Positions 10,896 through 17,351 of a stretch of DNA of 28,643 bases are shown here, piece after piece. The stretch spans positions 1-28,643 of the IMG/VR virus record IMGVR_UViG_3300042305_000506; one strand, 5' to 3'. The position numbers and the translations under genes are program-made. The stretch is from a virus. The notes beneath the pieces were generated by a model that did not search any database, was not told the DNA's origin, and worked only from the letters and a program-made list of their open reading frames with translations. How positions within the stretch are numbered: the first letter of the stretch is position 1; the number at the start of each line of letters is the position of its first letter.

Positions 10896-10945
10896 GGTCA
10901 ACGGACCGGGTAAAGATCCCAGATGTAACAGTCTGGGATTTTTTT
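10896..10945 (+). terminator. Second terminator with related stem, just before the HExxH gene
   Basis: A GGTC-AACG-GACC hairpin (10896-10907) is followed by ATCCCAGA/TCTGGGAT (10916-10939) and TTTTTTT. The core CCCAGAT/GTCTGGG is the same as in the terminator 80 bases upstream, so the pair may be a duplication. Confidence 0.75.
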
Positions 10946-10946
10946 A

Positions 10947-10954
10947 TATATTTG
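10947..10954 (+). promoter_or_regulatory. -7 box giving a near-leaderless transcript
   Basis: TATATTTG matches TAnnTTTG and ends 4 bases before the ATG at 10959, so transcription would start at or very near the start codon. Confidence 0.5.
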
Positions 10955-10958
10955 CTTT

Positions 10959-11402
10959 ATGAAAAAGTTTGACATGGGTAAATATATTCTGTTAGCAGGA
11001 GATAATGCTACAGAAATCTTTGATTATTATAAGGTAGATGAGATGCATGGTCTTAATAGAGCTGATGCTCAGGCAGAAGAAGTTGATAAGACTGTAGGTA
11101 ACGGAGTTTATATTTATGGGTGGACTAATTATGACCCTGCTGATAAGAAGCTAACAGCAAAAGCTCCATACAAACCATTCTTGTTTATTAACCTAGGTAC
11201 ATTCAAGAAGTACTCCCTTACAGAAAAAGCTACAGCTGTTATGCATGAAACTATGCATATGAGTATACTCTTGAACAACTGGAAGATTACTGATAAGGAA
11301 GAAGAAGCAATAGGCTTTGCTGAAGATGAAGCTAATAAGATTATAGAGAAGTTAGGCTTTAATAAAAAGGAAGAACCTAAGAAAGGGTTCTTTAAAAAGT
11401 AA
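10959..11402 (+). CDS. Small HExxH zincin-like putative metalloprotease, 147 aa
   Basis: 147 residues. Residues 96-100 are HETMH in the helix TEKATAVMHETMHMSIL, a zincin zinc-binding motif in which Glu97 would be catalytic. A possible third ligand lies in EEEAIGFAEDEANKI about 14-22 residues later, as in gluzincins. A beta segment (YKPFLFINLGTF) precedes the motif, as expected for the edge strand, and the C-terminus is basic (KKEEPKKGFFKK). No signal peptide. Targets could be phage or host proteins. Its stop overlaps the next ATG by one base, so the two are coupled. The motif is certain; enzymatic activity is inferred. Confidence 0.72.
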   Translation: MKKFDMGKYILLAGDNATEIFDYYKVDEMHGLNRADAQAEEVDKTVGNGVYIYGWTNYDPADKKLTAKAPYKPFLFINLGTFKKYSLTEKATAVMHETMHMSILLNNWKITDKEEEAIGFAEDEANKIIEKLGFNKKEEPKKGFFKK

Positions 11403-12034
11403 TGGCATATATAGAACATAATTTTTTTCCGCTGAAGGTGTTTGTTAGGAATGAGTACATGTATCAGCATACTAAGGGTAAAGGAGAATTCACCCCGGGG
11501 GTTATCATTTCAGTCAGGTGTATGCCGGGTCAAGCGGCACTGTTCCAGGTACTGTTAGAGAATGGTGTACTTAGAGATAAGTTACCATCTCATGCTTTAC
11601 TTACTGAACCAAAGCTACCGGATCCAGATCTACCGTTTCATTACCTACAAATATGGAATTGTTTCAGTTATAACTTCACTCTACTACATCTGTCATATCT
11701 TTATGATACTCCGGTGGAAGTTTATATGAAAGATAAAAAGTTCTACAAAGGTAATTACTATGCTACTATTAACTGGGGTAGTAATGATCCTAACACAGAT
11801 CTATCTTTAGCAGAGGATCCGTTGGAACATAAGAGTCATCATATTATTTTACTTGATAATGGGCAGATAGCACTACAACCTAATAATAGGATTAAATGGT
11901 CTGAGCCTAGCTTTGTTACTAAGCCTTTTCCTGAGAGACCTGACTATCTGGTTAACAAAGATTACTACAATTGTGAGGGTTATGAAAAATGGAATACAGA
12001 AGATTCTGATAGAATGTTTTATGATAATGAATAA
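11402..12034 (+). CDS. Conserved unknown protein, 210 aa
   Basis: 210 residues, mixed alpha/beta. Notable segments are TPGVIISVRCMPGQAALFQV, LENGVLRDKLPSHALLTEPK (a flexible, proline-rich loop follows) and a Tyr-rich acidic C-terminus (NKDYYNCEGYEKWNTEDSDR). I have a faint recollection of similar proteins in crAss-like phages, without function. It starts on the stop codon of the HExxH gene (TAATG), so both proteins come from one two-gene operon ending at the 12103 terminator. Confidence 0.72.
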   Translation: MAYIEHNFFPLKVFVRNEYMYQHTKGKGEFTPGVIISVRCMPGQAALFQVLLENGVLRDKLPSHALLTEPKLPDPDLPFHYLQIWNCFSYNFTLLHLSYLYDTPVEVYMKDKKFYKGNYYATINWGSNDPNTDLSLAEDPLEHKSHHIILLDNGQIALQPNNRIKWSEPSFVTKPFPERPDYLVNKDYYNCEGYEKWNTEDSDRMFYDNE

Positions 12035-12040
12035 TTTTAT

Positions 12041-12048
12041 TATATTTG
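12041..12048 (+). promoter_or_regulatory. -7 box between operon end and terminator
   Basis: TATATTTG matches TAnnTTTG. The only thing downstream before the terminator at 12103 is about 50 bases without an ATG-started frame, so it would make a short RNA. Confidence 0.38.
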
Positions 12049-12049
12049 C

Positions 12050-12126
12050 ATTGTTCATTTCTGTTATTAGAAATTAAACATAATTGATTGATTTGCTAGA
12101 AGCCCTGGAATTTTTCCGGGGTTTTT
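12050..12126 (+). ncRNA. Possible small RNA of about 75 nt
   Basis: Bounded by the TAnnTTTG box at 12041 and the terminator at 12103-12126. It contains no start codon followed by a frame. The interior shows little secondary structure, so this could also be just the 3' untranslated region of the upstream operon. Confidence 0.3.
12103..12126 (+). terminator. Terminator after the 10959-12034 operon
   Basis: CCCTGGAA pairs with TTCCGGGG (8 bp, one T-G), loop TTT, then TTTTT. Confidence 0.8.
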
Positions 12127-12155
12127 AGTTTAAACAAAAAAAATTTATATATTTG
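12127..12155 (+). promoter_or_regulatory. Promoter of the 12179 operon
   Basis: AGTTTAAAC (12127-12135) and TATATTTG (12148-12155, a TAnnTTTG box) followed by TC. The same combination, with a shorter spacer, precedes the gene at 23562. The ATG lies 23 bases downstream. Confidence 0.55.
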
Positions 12156-12178
12156 TCAGATCAAGTTTATTATATGAG

Positions 12179-12475
12179 ATGACACTAGAACAGAAAAAGT
12201 TATGGTTACTTGTTGCAGAAAAGACAGGGTCTAACTTGGAGGCTAGGATGGTATATGATGAACTAATAAAAATATTAAATATGGATAAAGATACAGTGAT
12301 TGTTTCTATCACAGAAACAGATGGGGGTTTAGAGGTAAGAGTCAATGAGGGTGCTTATGGTAATCCACATATAATAGGTATCTTAGAGAAGATTAAGTTT
12401 ACTCTTTTATCTGAAGATCCCCCTATGGTAGAGAAGGTATCTGCTACCGCTACCAGTCAGAAGTATGATGCATAA
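12179..12475 (+). CDS. Unknown protein, 98 aa
   Basis: 98 residues. A helical start (LEQKKLWLLVAEKTGSNLEA) is followed by strands (DTVIVSITETDGGLEVRVNE) and a short tail. No family recognised. First gene of a five-gene operon driven by the 12127-12155 promoter and ended by the 13669 terminator. The next ATG is 18 bases after its stop. Confidence 0.68.
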   Translation: MTLEQKKLWLLVAEKTGSNLEARMVYDELIKILNMDKDTVIVSITETDGGLEVRVNEGAYGNPHIIGILEKIKFTLLSEDPPMVEKVSATATSQKYDA

Positions 12476-12493
12476 ATTTTTAAAACCAACAAT

Positions 12494-12781
12494 ATGAGTG
12501 AAAAAAAACCAGTGTACAGTGTACCAGATCAAGCTCCAGAAGTACTAGAGCATAAGATCATCCCGTTTGGACATCAGCTAGTAGGACTAGATCCAGATAA
12601 CTTAGATGATACTACAGTAACTAAAGTAAAGTTACTAGCAGCTGAAATGGCTGAGATATTAAAAACAGACTATGAGAATGAAAGAGGTCCGTTGAAAAGC
12701 CTACTCTTTGATCATGCATTAGGAGAGATAATCAATGCACAGATGTCAGTAGTAAAAGTATTAACTCTAAAAAATAAGTAA
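12494..12781 (+). CDS. Small helical-hairpin protein, 95 aa; distant Acb2-like pattern
   Basis: 95 residues. The N-terminal 40 are extended (VYSVPDQAPEVLEHKIIPFG). Residues about 42-92 form two long helices (VKLLAAEMAEILKTDYENER, then SLLFDHALGEIINAQMSVVK) separated by the ER-G turn. Size, order and the ER-x(3-7)-L-x(5)-EI-x-AQ spacing recall the helical hairpin of the Acb2/Vs.4 group, phage proteins that bind cyclic nucleotides and block CBASS defence. This is a pattern resemblance only; many phage proteins are helical hairpins. Its stop overlaps the GroES-like start (TAATG). Confidence 0.6.
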   Translation: MSEKKPVYSVPDQAPEVLEHKIIPFGHQLVGLDPDNLDDTTVTKVKLLAAEMAEILKTDYENERGPLKSLLFDHALGEIINAQMSVVKVLTLKNK

Positions 12782-13077
12782 TGAGCAAACCATTTAAGTT
12801 ATTAAGAGGCCGCACTATTTTATTAAGTGTACCTGAAAGAAAAAAGTCAGCACTTGAGCTGTCTGCAAAAGATGAAGAAGCAATGATGCAAGAAGCTGCA
12901 AAGCTATGGAGTAGACTTACAGTTTATGCTATAGGAGATAAAGTAGAAGATGTCAAAGAAGGTGATGTTGTTTATGTAAGAACAGGAGCTCTGAATATGG
13001 AGCACATGGAGCGCATAGAAATAGATGGGCAAATCAAGCTTGTTCTTAATGAAGGTGACGTAGTTATAGTATGGTAA
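12781..13077 (+). CDS. GroES-like co-chaperonin
   Basis: 98 residues, close to the 97 of bacterial GroES. It has a GroES-like core: an N-terminal strand (FKLLRGRTILLSVPER), a loop-containing middle with extra helix (SAKDEEAMMQEAAKLWSR), then the barrel strands TVYAIGDKVEDVKEGDVVYV and IKLVLNEGDVVIVW. The last two match the GroES VKVGDIVIF and SESDILAIV strands. In phages such proteins (T4 gp31 type) cap host GroEL to fold the capsid protein. The mobile loop that contacts GroEL would be in the 15-40 region but is not recognisable. It follows the helical-hairpin gene and precedes the DUF3310 gene. Confidence 0.6.
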   Translation: MSKPFKLLRGRTILLSVPERKKSALELSAKDEEAMMQEAAKLWSRLTVYAIGDKVEDVKEGDVVYVRTGALNMEHMERIEIDGQIKLVLNEGDVVIVW

Positions 13078-13080
13078 GTT

Positions 13081-13452
13081 ATGAGAGGAAAACTTTATGA
13101 TACATATAGACCAAGTCCAGGTGATACATACTCTCCATATAAAGGTATGGCCGAAGGAGTTTATGGAAAGGACACAAGTACTACAAAACCAAGCTGTCCA
13201 ACAGCAGAGGAAATAGACTGGAGCAAAAGAGTTGTGGATCTAGGTGAACCACCAAGACCTGACTATTATGGTGGTAAGGATAATCCTTATGAAGTGTTTG
13301 AAGTATTAGAAGCCTGGGGACTTGATAAAGACTTCTATCTAGGTAATGTAATTAAGTATGTTGCTAGAGCCGGTAAGAAAAATAAATTAACTGAAAAGGA
13401 AGATTTACAAAAAGCTTTAGTATATTTACAAAAAAGAATTGACTCATTATGA
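13081..13452 (+). CDS. DUF3310 (SaV-like) protein
   Basis: 123 residues. The C-terminal 70 are a DUF3310 domain: RPDYYGGKDNPYEVFEVLEA, then FYLGNVIKYVARAGKKNK, then EDLQKALVYLQKRID. These are the family's conserved HY/YY-G, GNVIKYxxRxGKKN and DLxKAxxYLxxxI blocks. The N-terminal 60 residues are proline/tyrosine-rich and look disordered. DUF3310 proteins are common in phages and often labelled nucleotide-kinase-like, but no biochemical role is settled. Its stop overlaps the following membrane-protein start. Confidence 0.85.
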   Translation: MRGKLYDTYRPSPGDTYSPYKGMAEGVYGKDTSTTKPSCPTAEEIDWSKRVVDLGEPPRPDYYGGKDNPYEVFEVLEAWGLDKDFYLGNVIKYVARAGKKNKLTEKEDLQKALVYLQKRIDSL

Positions 13453-13646
13453 TACTAAAAGGAATCATGTTTATATTTGGTGTAATAGTTCTTGGATTTT
13501 TATTCTTAGTAAACAATGCTATGAGTAAACCCTTATATAATAAGATACATAATGTCTGGGAAGAAGACCCAGAAGGAAAGAAATATGCTAATTTAGCCTT
13601 GACTGTAATGTTATTCATTGCATTCTTTATGGGCTTAATGTTTTAA
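13449..13646 (+). CDS. Small membrane protein, two transmembrane segments, 65 aa
   Basis: 65 residues. Hydrophobic helices at about 5-21 (GIMFIFGVIVLGFLFLV) and 47-65 (NLALTVMLFIAFFMGLMF) flank a polar loop (SKPLYNKIHNVWEEDPEGKK). No family recognised. It overlaps the DUF3310 gene by four bases (ATGA) and is the last gene before a strong terminator. Confidence 0.7.
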   Translation: MILKGIMFIFGVIVLGFLFLVNNAMSKPLYNKIHNVWEEDPEGKKYANLALTVMLFIAFFMGLMF

Positions 13647-13668
13647 CCTACAACTCTCCAAAAAGAAA

Positions 13669-13700
13669 GATCCTCAGTTTTTTAGCTGAGGATTTTTTTA
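13669..13700 (+). terminator. Terminator of the 12179-13646 operon
   Basis: ATCCTCAG pairs perfectly with CTGAGGAT over an 8-base loop, then seven T. Confidence 0.88.
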
Positions 13701-13708
13701 TGTGAAAT

Positions 13709-13738
13709 ATTTTTTGTATATTATAGTATATTTATAAA
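13709..13738 (+). promoter_or_regulatory. Putative promoter of the tail-fibre operon
   Basis: ATTTTTTG followed by TATATTATAGTATAT and TTTATAA. Nearly the same block precedes the lysis operon at 21551-21582. It lacks the G of TAnnTTTG, so it may belong to a different (late) class. Confidence 0.5.
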
Positions 13739-13748
13739 ACTAATAATA

Positions 13749-14087
13749 ATGGACATTTTAAATTTCATATCATGGATTAGAGGGCGCAGACAAGTAACTT
13801 CTGTAGACCCTAAGAAAACATTATTACCAGTAGGTCTTAAAGACGGAAGAAGAGATGATGGTTATATAGCAGGAGCTATTACTGTTGAAGATTTTGCAGC
13901 ACAACTTGGTAGTTCAAATGAAGTATTAGGTATAAGTATATGGGCTAATGGATTTAAATCAGTAGGTTGTATTAATGAAGATATAACATTACCAACTCCA
14001 GGAAATTTCACTTATCCTTCACCATTAGCAATGTGTGCAGGTTCAACATTGACTATTCCTGTTGGAACAACTTTAACAATCGTGTAA
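13749..14087 (+). CDS. Modular tail/appendage protein, 112 aa
   Basis: 112 residues. Residues 1-55 are a module (MDILNFISWIRGRRQVTS, then a loop to DDGYIAGAITVEDF) shared with the proteins at 15457 and 16011. The C-terminal half is a short beta-rich domain (ITLPTPGNFTYPSPLAMCAG; TLTIPVGTTLTIV). The shared start with variable remainder, in the middle of fibre genes, suggests a virion-attachment module carrying different tips. First gene of the block, 11 bases after the promoter-like block. Confidence 0.66.
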   Translation: MDILNFISWIRGRRQVTSVDPKKTLLPVGLKDGRRDDGYIAGAITVEDFAAQLGSSNEVLGISIWANGFKSVGCINEDITLPTPGNFTYPSPLAMCAGSTLTIPVGTTLTIV

Positions 14088-14106
14088 CTAATAAAAAATA
14101 AATAAA

Positions 14107-15027
14107 ATGAGTCAATTAAACGTAAATGTAATAGCACCTCTTGGTTATACAGGTCCTGATTTACCAGGGGATAATAATTTTGTTCAGATAGTAGATAATG
14201 CTGGTGATACTGTATTAAAAATACCTAACGGAAATAATATAGCTATTGGCAAAGATGCATTAAATACTATAACAACTGGATTAGTAAATACAGCTGTTGG
14301 AGATGGTTCAATGGGTTTAGTTACTACTGGTAATGCTAATTCAGCTTTTGGAGCAGGTGCTTTAGGTGGATTAACTACTGGAACTTGGAATATAGGAATA
14401 GGACCTCAATCTGGTCAGACATTAGATAGCGGAAGCGAAAATGTATTTGTAGGTTATCAAGCTGGTTATGGAGATTTTGCTAATCCTCCAGGAAATCAAA
14501 ATACCTGCATAGGAACAATGGCAGGATTTAATATGTCTGGATCACAATATAACACTTATATAGGATGGAATGCTGGATTTAACACTACAACAGGGAATAA
14601 CAATGTGTGTTTAGGCAATTATTCAGATGCGGCAACTGCAACATCTAGTAATTCAATTACATTAGGTAATTCTTTAAACACAATATTACGTTGTGCTGTA
14701 ACATCAATCACTTCATTGTCTGATGCTAGAGACAAAAAAGATGTTAAAGAACTAGGAGCTGGTCTTGATTTTGTAAAAGGATTGAAGCCAGTAGAGTTTG
14801 TATGGGATGATCGTGATGAAAAAGGCAGACATGATGTTAAAGATTTCGGGTTCATAGCTCAAGATTTAAAGAAGTCTCAAGAGGATGCTGGTCTTGCTGA
14901 GACATTGAAATTAGTTTACGAAGAGAATCCAGAAAAATTAGAAGCTTCTTATGGTAAGTTAGTTCCAATCCTTGTAAAAGCAATCCAAGATTTATCAAAA
15001 GAAATAGAAATTTTAAAATCAAAATAA
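14107..15027 (+). CDS. Tail fibre with S74 intramolecular chaperone
   Basis: 306 residues. N-terminus MSQLNVNVIAPLGY, also seen in the next gene, then about 150 residues of degenerate repeats with a GxxA(G/x)GxxTTTGxxN pattern (NTAVGDGSMGLVTTGNANSA; NTYIGWNAGFNTTTGNNNVC), typical of a trimeric beta-helix. From residue 203 comes the S74 chaperone: SLSDARDKKDVKELGAG, LKPVEFVWDD, DFGFIAQDL, YGKLVPILVKAIQDL. The chaperone trimerises the fibre and normally cuts itself off just before the SDxRxK block. Catalytic Ser205 and Asp206 appear in place. Confidence 0.88.
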   Translation: MSQLNVNVIAPLGYTGPDLPGDNNFVQIVDNAGDTVLKIPNGNNIAIGKDALNTITTGLVNTAVGDGSMGLVTTGNANSAFGAGALGGLTTGTWNIGIGPQSGQTLDSGSENVFVGYQAGYGDFANPPGNQNTCIGTMAGFNMSGSQYNTYIGWNAGFNTTTGNNNVCLGNYSDAATATSSNSITLGNSLNTILRCAVTSITSLSDARDKKDVKELGAGLDFVKGLKPVEFVWDDRDEKGRHDVKDFGFIAQDLKKSQEDAGLAETLKLVYEENPEKLEASYGKLVPILVKAIQDLSKEIEILKSK

Positions 15028-15028
15028 G

Positions 15029-15439
15029 ATGAGTACAATTAATGTAGATGTGGTTTCTCCTCAATCAGGATCTGACGTGACAATAAATGGTAATTTATTA
15101 GTTACAGGAACTAATAATATTAGACCTTATAAAGTATATAGTGCTATATTAAATCAGTCAGGAACCAATGCTCCTACAGCAATAGTATTATTGGATGAAA
15201 TTGGTATTACTGGATTTTCTTATGTGGGTCCAGGAATCTATAATATTACTTCAAGTGGTGGGTTTACTACAGATCAAACAAGTATTGATGGTAATAATGT
15301 TGATTACAGTAATGGTGATACAATTGCATATAGGATTGGTGGACCTGGATTTTGTCAGATTTCAACTAGAACATTTGCTGGTGTCCAAGCTAATAATATT
15401 TTATTCAAGAATTTTATTGAAATAAGAGTATATAATTAA
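15029..15439 (+). CDS. Modular tail/appendage protein, 136 aa
   Basis: 136 residues. N-terminal module MSTINVDVVSPQSGSDVTI followed by NGNLLVTGTN, a pattern shared with the fibre upstream. From residue 32 the C-terminal domain runs RPYKVYSAILNQSGTNAPTA to the final IEIRVYN. The same C-terminal domain, ending in identical IEIRVYN, is found in the 16011 protein, joined there to a different N-terminal module. Probable beta-sandwich tip. It begins one base after the fibre's stop. Confidence 0.7.
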   Translation: MSTINVDVVSPQSGSDVTINGNLLVTGTNNIRPYKVYSAILNQSGTNAPTAIVLLDEIGITGFSYVGPGIYNITSSGGFTTDQTSIDGNNVDYSNGDTIAYRIGGPGFCQISTRTFAGVQANNILFKNFIEIRVYN

Positions 15440-15456
15440 TAACTAAATAAATAATC

Positions 15457-16008
15457 ATGGATATTTTAAACTGGCTGTATATAAAATCACAGCAACTTAT
15501 CAGAACAAAAGCAAATGACCCTAACTCAGACCTATTAGTATTAGGTGCTAATGTTGGGTTTAACAAAAGAGATGATCAGTATCAGACTTATGCAATGCCT
15601 CTTAAAGATGCAGTGCAGTCTGGTTGCACAGGTAATACTAAACATTATGAGTTAGATATTACAGCTACTAATACTGTAGTAGTAGATACTCCCCGTGGTA
15701 TTATTGATATTACTGGTATGGGTACATCAAATCCTTTAACTCCAGATCCAGCTTTTGGTAGCACTACATTATTTAAAATTGATAATCCAGATTTAGATCT
15801 TACTGTAGCTAACAGAGATAATATATATTTACAATACTCAGTATATTATAAAGCAGCTACAACGGATAATGCTATTCCATACTTAATTTCTACAGGAGCA
15901 GTTAATGGATTAGATTTTAATCTTTATAATGCTAATCCGGCTACTGCAGGAACTAATGATTGGCAAGGAGCATTGTATGTATACTATGAATTATATACAC
16001 TTAATTAA
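15457..16008 (+). CDS. Modular tail/appendage protein, 183 aa
   Basis: 183 residues. N-terminal module MDILNWLYIKSQQLIRTKAN, then LLVLGANVGFNKRDDQYQTY, a divergent version of the 13749/16011 module. The C-terminal part is a beta-rich domain (HYELDITATNTVVVDTPRGI; NIYLQYSVYYKA; ALYVYYELYTLN). No enzymatic motif. It ends 2 bases before the next gene, which begins with the same module. Confidence 0.68.
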   Translation: MDILNWLYIKSQQLIRTKANDPNSDLLVLGANVGFNKRDDQYQTYAMPLKDAVQSGCTGNTKHYELDITATNTVVVDTPRGIIDITGMGTSNPLTPDPAFGSTTLFKIDNPDLDLTVANRDNIYLQYSVYYKAATTDNAIPYLISTGAVNGLDFNLYNANPATAGTNDWQGALYVYYELYTLN

Positions 16009-16010
16009 TT

Positions 16011-16697
16011 ATGGATATTCTAAATTTCATATCTTGGATAGCTAGCAGAAGAAGAGTTGTTACATCAGCTCCGGATGATGCTTTGGTACCAATTGGTATC
16101 AGAACAGAAACTAGAGATGATAAGTATACTACAGTAGCTATCAAGAAATCTGACTTGATCACTACACCAGAACCTGCATATAAAGTATATACTGCTTTAT
16201 TAACACAGAGTGGTGGGGATGATCCTCTATCTATATCTGAAGGTACTTTAACAATAGGAGTTACATATTATATAAATGATACAGTCATTGATATGGATTT
16301 TACTAATGTAGGAGCTCCTAATAATAATGTAGGAACATATTTTGTAGCAACTGGAACTAACCCTAATTGGGGAACAAATCCATTAGAATCTGCAATACTT
16401 TTTTATAACACAGGAACCCCAGTAGTAACAGTATTAGAGAATACTATTGGGAATATTTGGTTTACTTATAATAGTGATGGTTTTTATGGTATTAATTCAA
16501 ATGGGTTATTTACAAATAATAAATCTGTTATTTTTATAACTAATACAACTGGTGATATTAATAGCCCATCAGAAATAGTAAAGGCAGCAACATACGACCT
16601 ATCTAGTATGTATGTAGCATCATTCAGTACTGGAGCTCCTCCAAATAGTATCAATATATTATACAACACCCCAATAGAAATAAGAGTATATAATTAA
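16011..16697 (+). CDS. Modular tail/appendage protein, 228 aa
   Basis: 228 residues. N-terminal module MDILNFISWIASRRRVVTSA through TRDDKYTTVAIKKSDL, as in 13749. The C-terminal domain starts YKVYTALLTQSGGDDPLS and ends NILYNTPIEIRVYN, as in 15029. It thus combines both shared modules. The middle has two extra beta segments (IGVTYYINDTVIDMDFTN; GTYFVATGTNPNWG). Function is presumably host-surface contact. Confidence 0.7.
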   Translation: MDILNFISWIASRRRVVTSAPDDALVPIGIRTETRDDKYTTVAIKKSDLITTPEPAYKVYTALLTQSGGDDPLSISEGTLTIGVTYYINDTVIDMDFTNVGAPNNNVGTYFVATGTNPNWGTNPLESAILFYNTGTPVVTVLENTIGNIWFTYNSDGFYGINSNGLFTNNKSVIFITNTTGDINSPSEIVKAATYDLSSMYVASFSTGAPPNSINILYNTPIEIRVYN

Positions 16698-16710
16698 AAA
16701 ACATAATATT

Positions 16711-17349
16711 ATGTCAATAGGAAATTTAAAAGATACGGGAAACCAAGGTAATAACCTACCATACCAGTGGAAAGTATTACAAGGACTTCAAGCTATCCTA
16801 GATGAGGTAGCTCAACCACTTACTTGTGTTGATGATTCAGTAACTATATGTAATGAAAATATAGATGCACTAACTTTTACTGATGATGCTCTTAATGTAA
16901 ATGTTACTAATCCTCTTGGTATATACAAAGAAGATAACCCCCACACCACTGGTGATTGGGGTTCATTTATACTTACTGTTAGAAATGATCTTAATACAGT
17001 AATGACAAATGCTGATGGAGATTATTCTGCTATAGCAGTAAATAATAAAGGTGCTGTAGCTATACAAGATGGTGGTAACTCTATTACAGTTGATGGTGGT
17101 GCTGGTTTATTAAGAACTACTGGTATGATTAGACCTGCTGGTGGTGCAGCAACAAACTTAAACTTGACTGTTCCTACTTTCTATTCTGTATCAGTTGCTA
17201 ATGTGGGTTCTGCTAATGGAACTGTTTTAGGAGCAACTATTAAACCAGGAGAGGTATTAAACTTCTCAGCAGATGCTATTAATAATTACTTTAATTCATT
17301 TGCTTATAATGCTTCTGGAACTGAGTTTATAATCATTTATGTTGCATAA
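16711..17349 (+). CDS. Structural protein of the fibre block, 212 aa
   Basis: 212 residues. The start MSIGNLKDTGNQGNNLPYQW followed by KVLQGLQAIL looks like a virion-attachment segment often seen in tail genes of phages of Bacteroidota (from memory). The rest is beta-rich and ends in a domain (LTVPTFYSVSVANVGSANGT; IKPGEVLNFSADAINN; GTEFIIIYVA) like a small jelly-roll. No enzymatic residues. 14 bases after the preceding gene. Confidence 0.66.
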   Translation: MSIGNLKDTGNQGNNLPYQWKVLQGLQAILDEVAQPLTCVDDSVTICNENIDALTFTDDALNVNVTNPLGIYKEDNPHTTGDWGSFILTVRNDLNTVMTNADGDYSAIAVNNKGAVAIQDGGNSITVDGGAGLLRTTGMIRPAGGAATNLNLTVPTFYSVSVANVGSANGTVLGATIKPGEVLNFSADAINNYFNSFAYNASGTEFIIIYVA

Positions 17350-17351
17350 TT

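Noticed and set aside
14300-14660. Repeat array in the fibre gene considered as a DNA-level tandem repeat or CRISPR-like array
   Set aside because: Only the protein pattern (TTG/GxxAG) repeats. The DNA units vary in length and sequence and sit inside one frame.
15195-15425. Alternative 76-codon plus-strand frame inside the 15029 gene
   Set aside because: It is a hydrophobic out-of-frame shadow of a beta-rich gene that has clear paralogues in the main frame.
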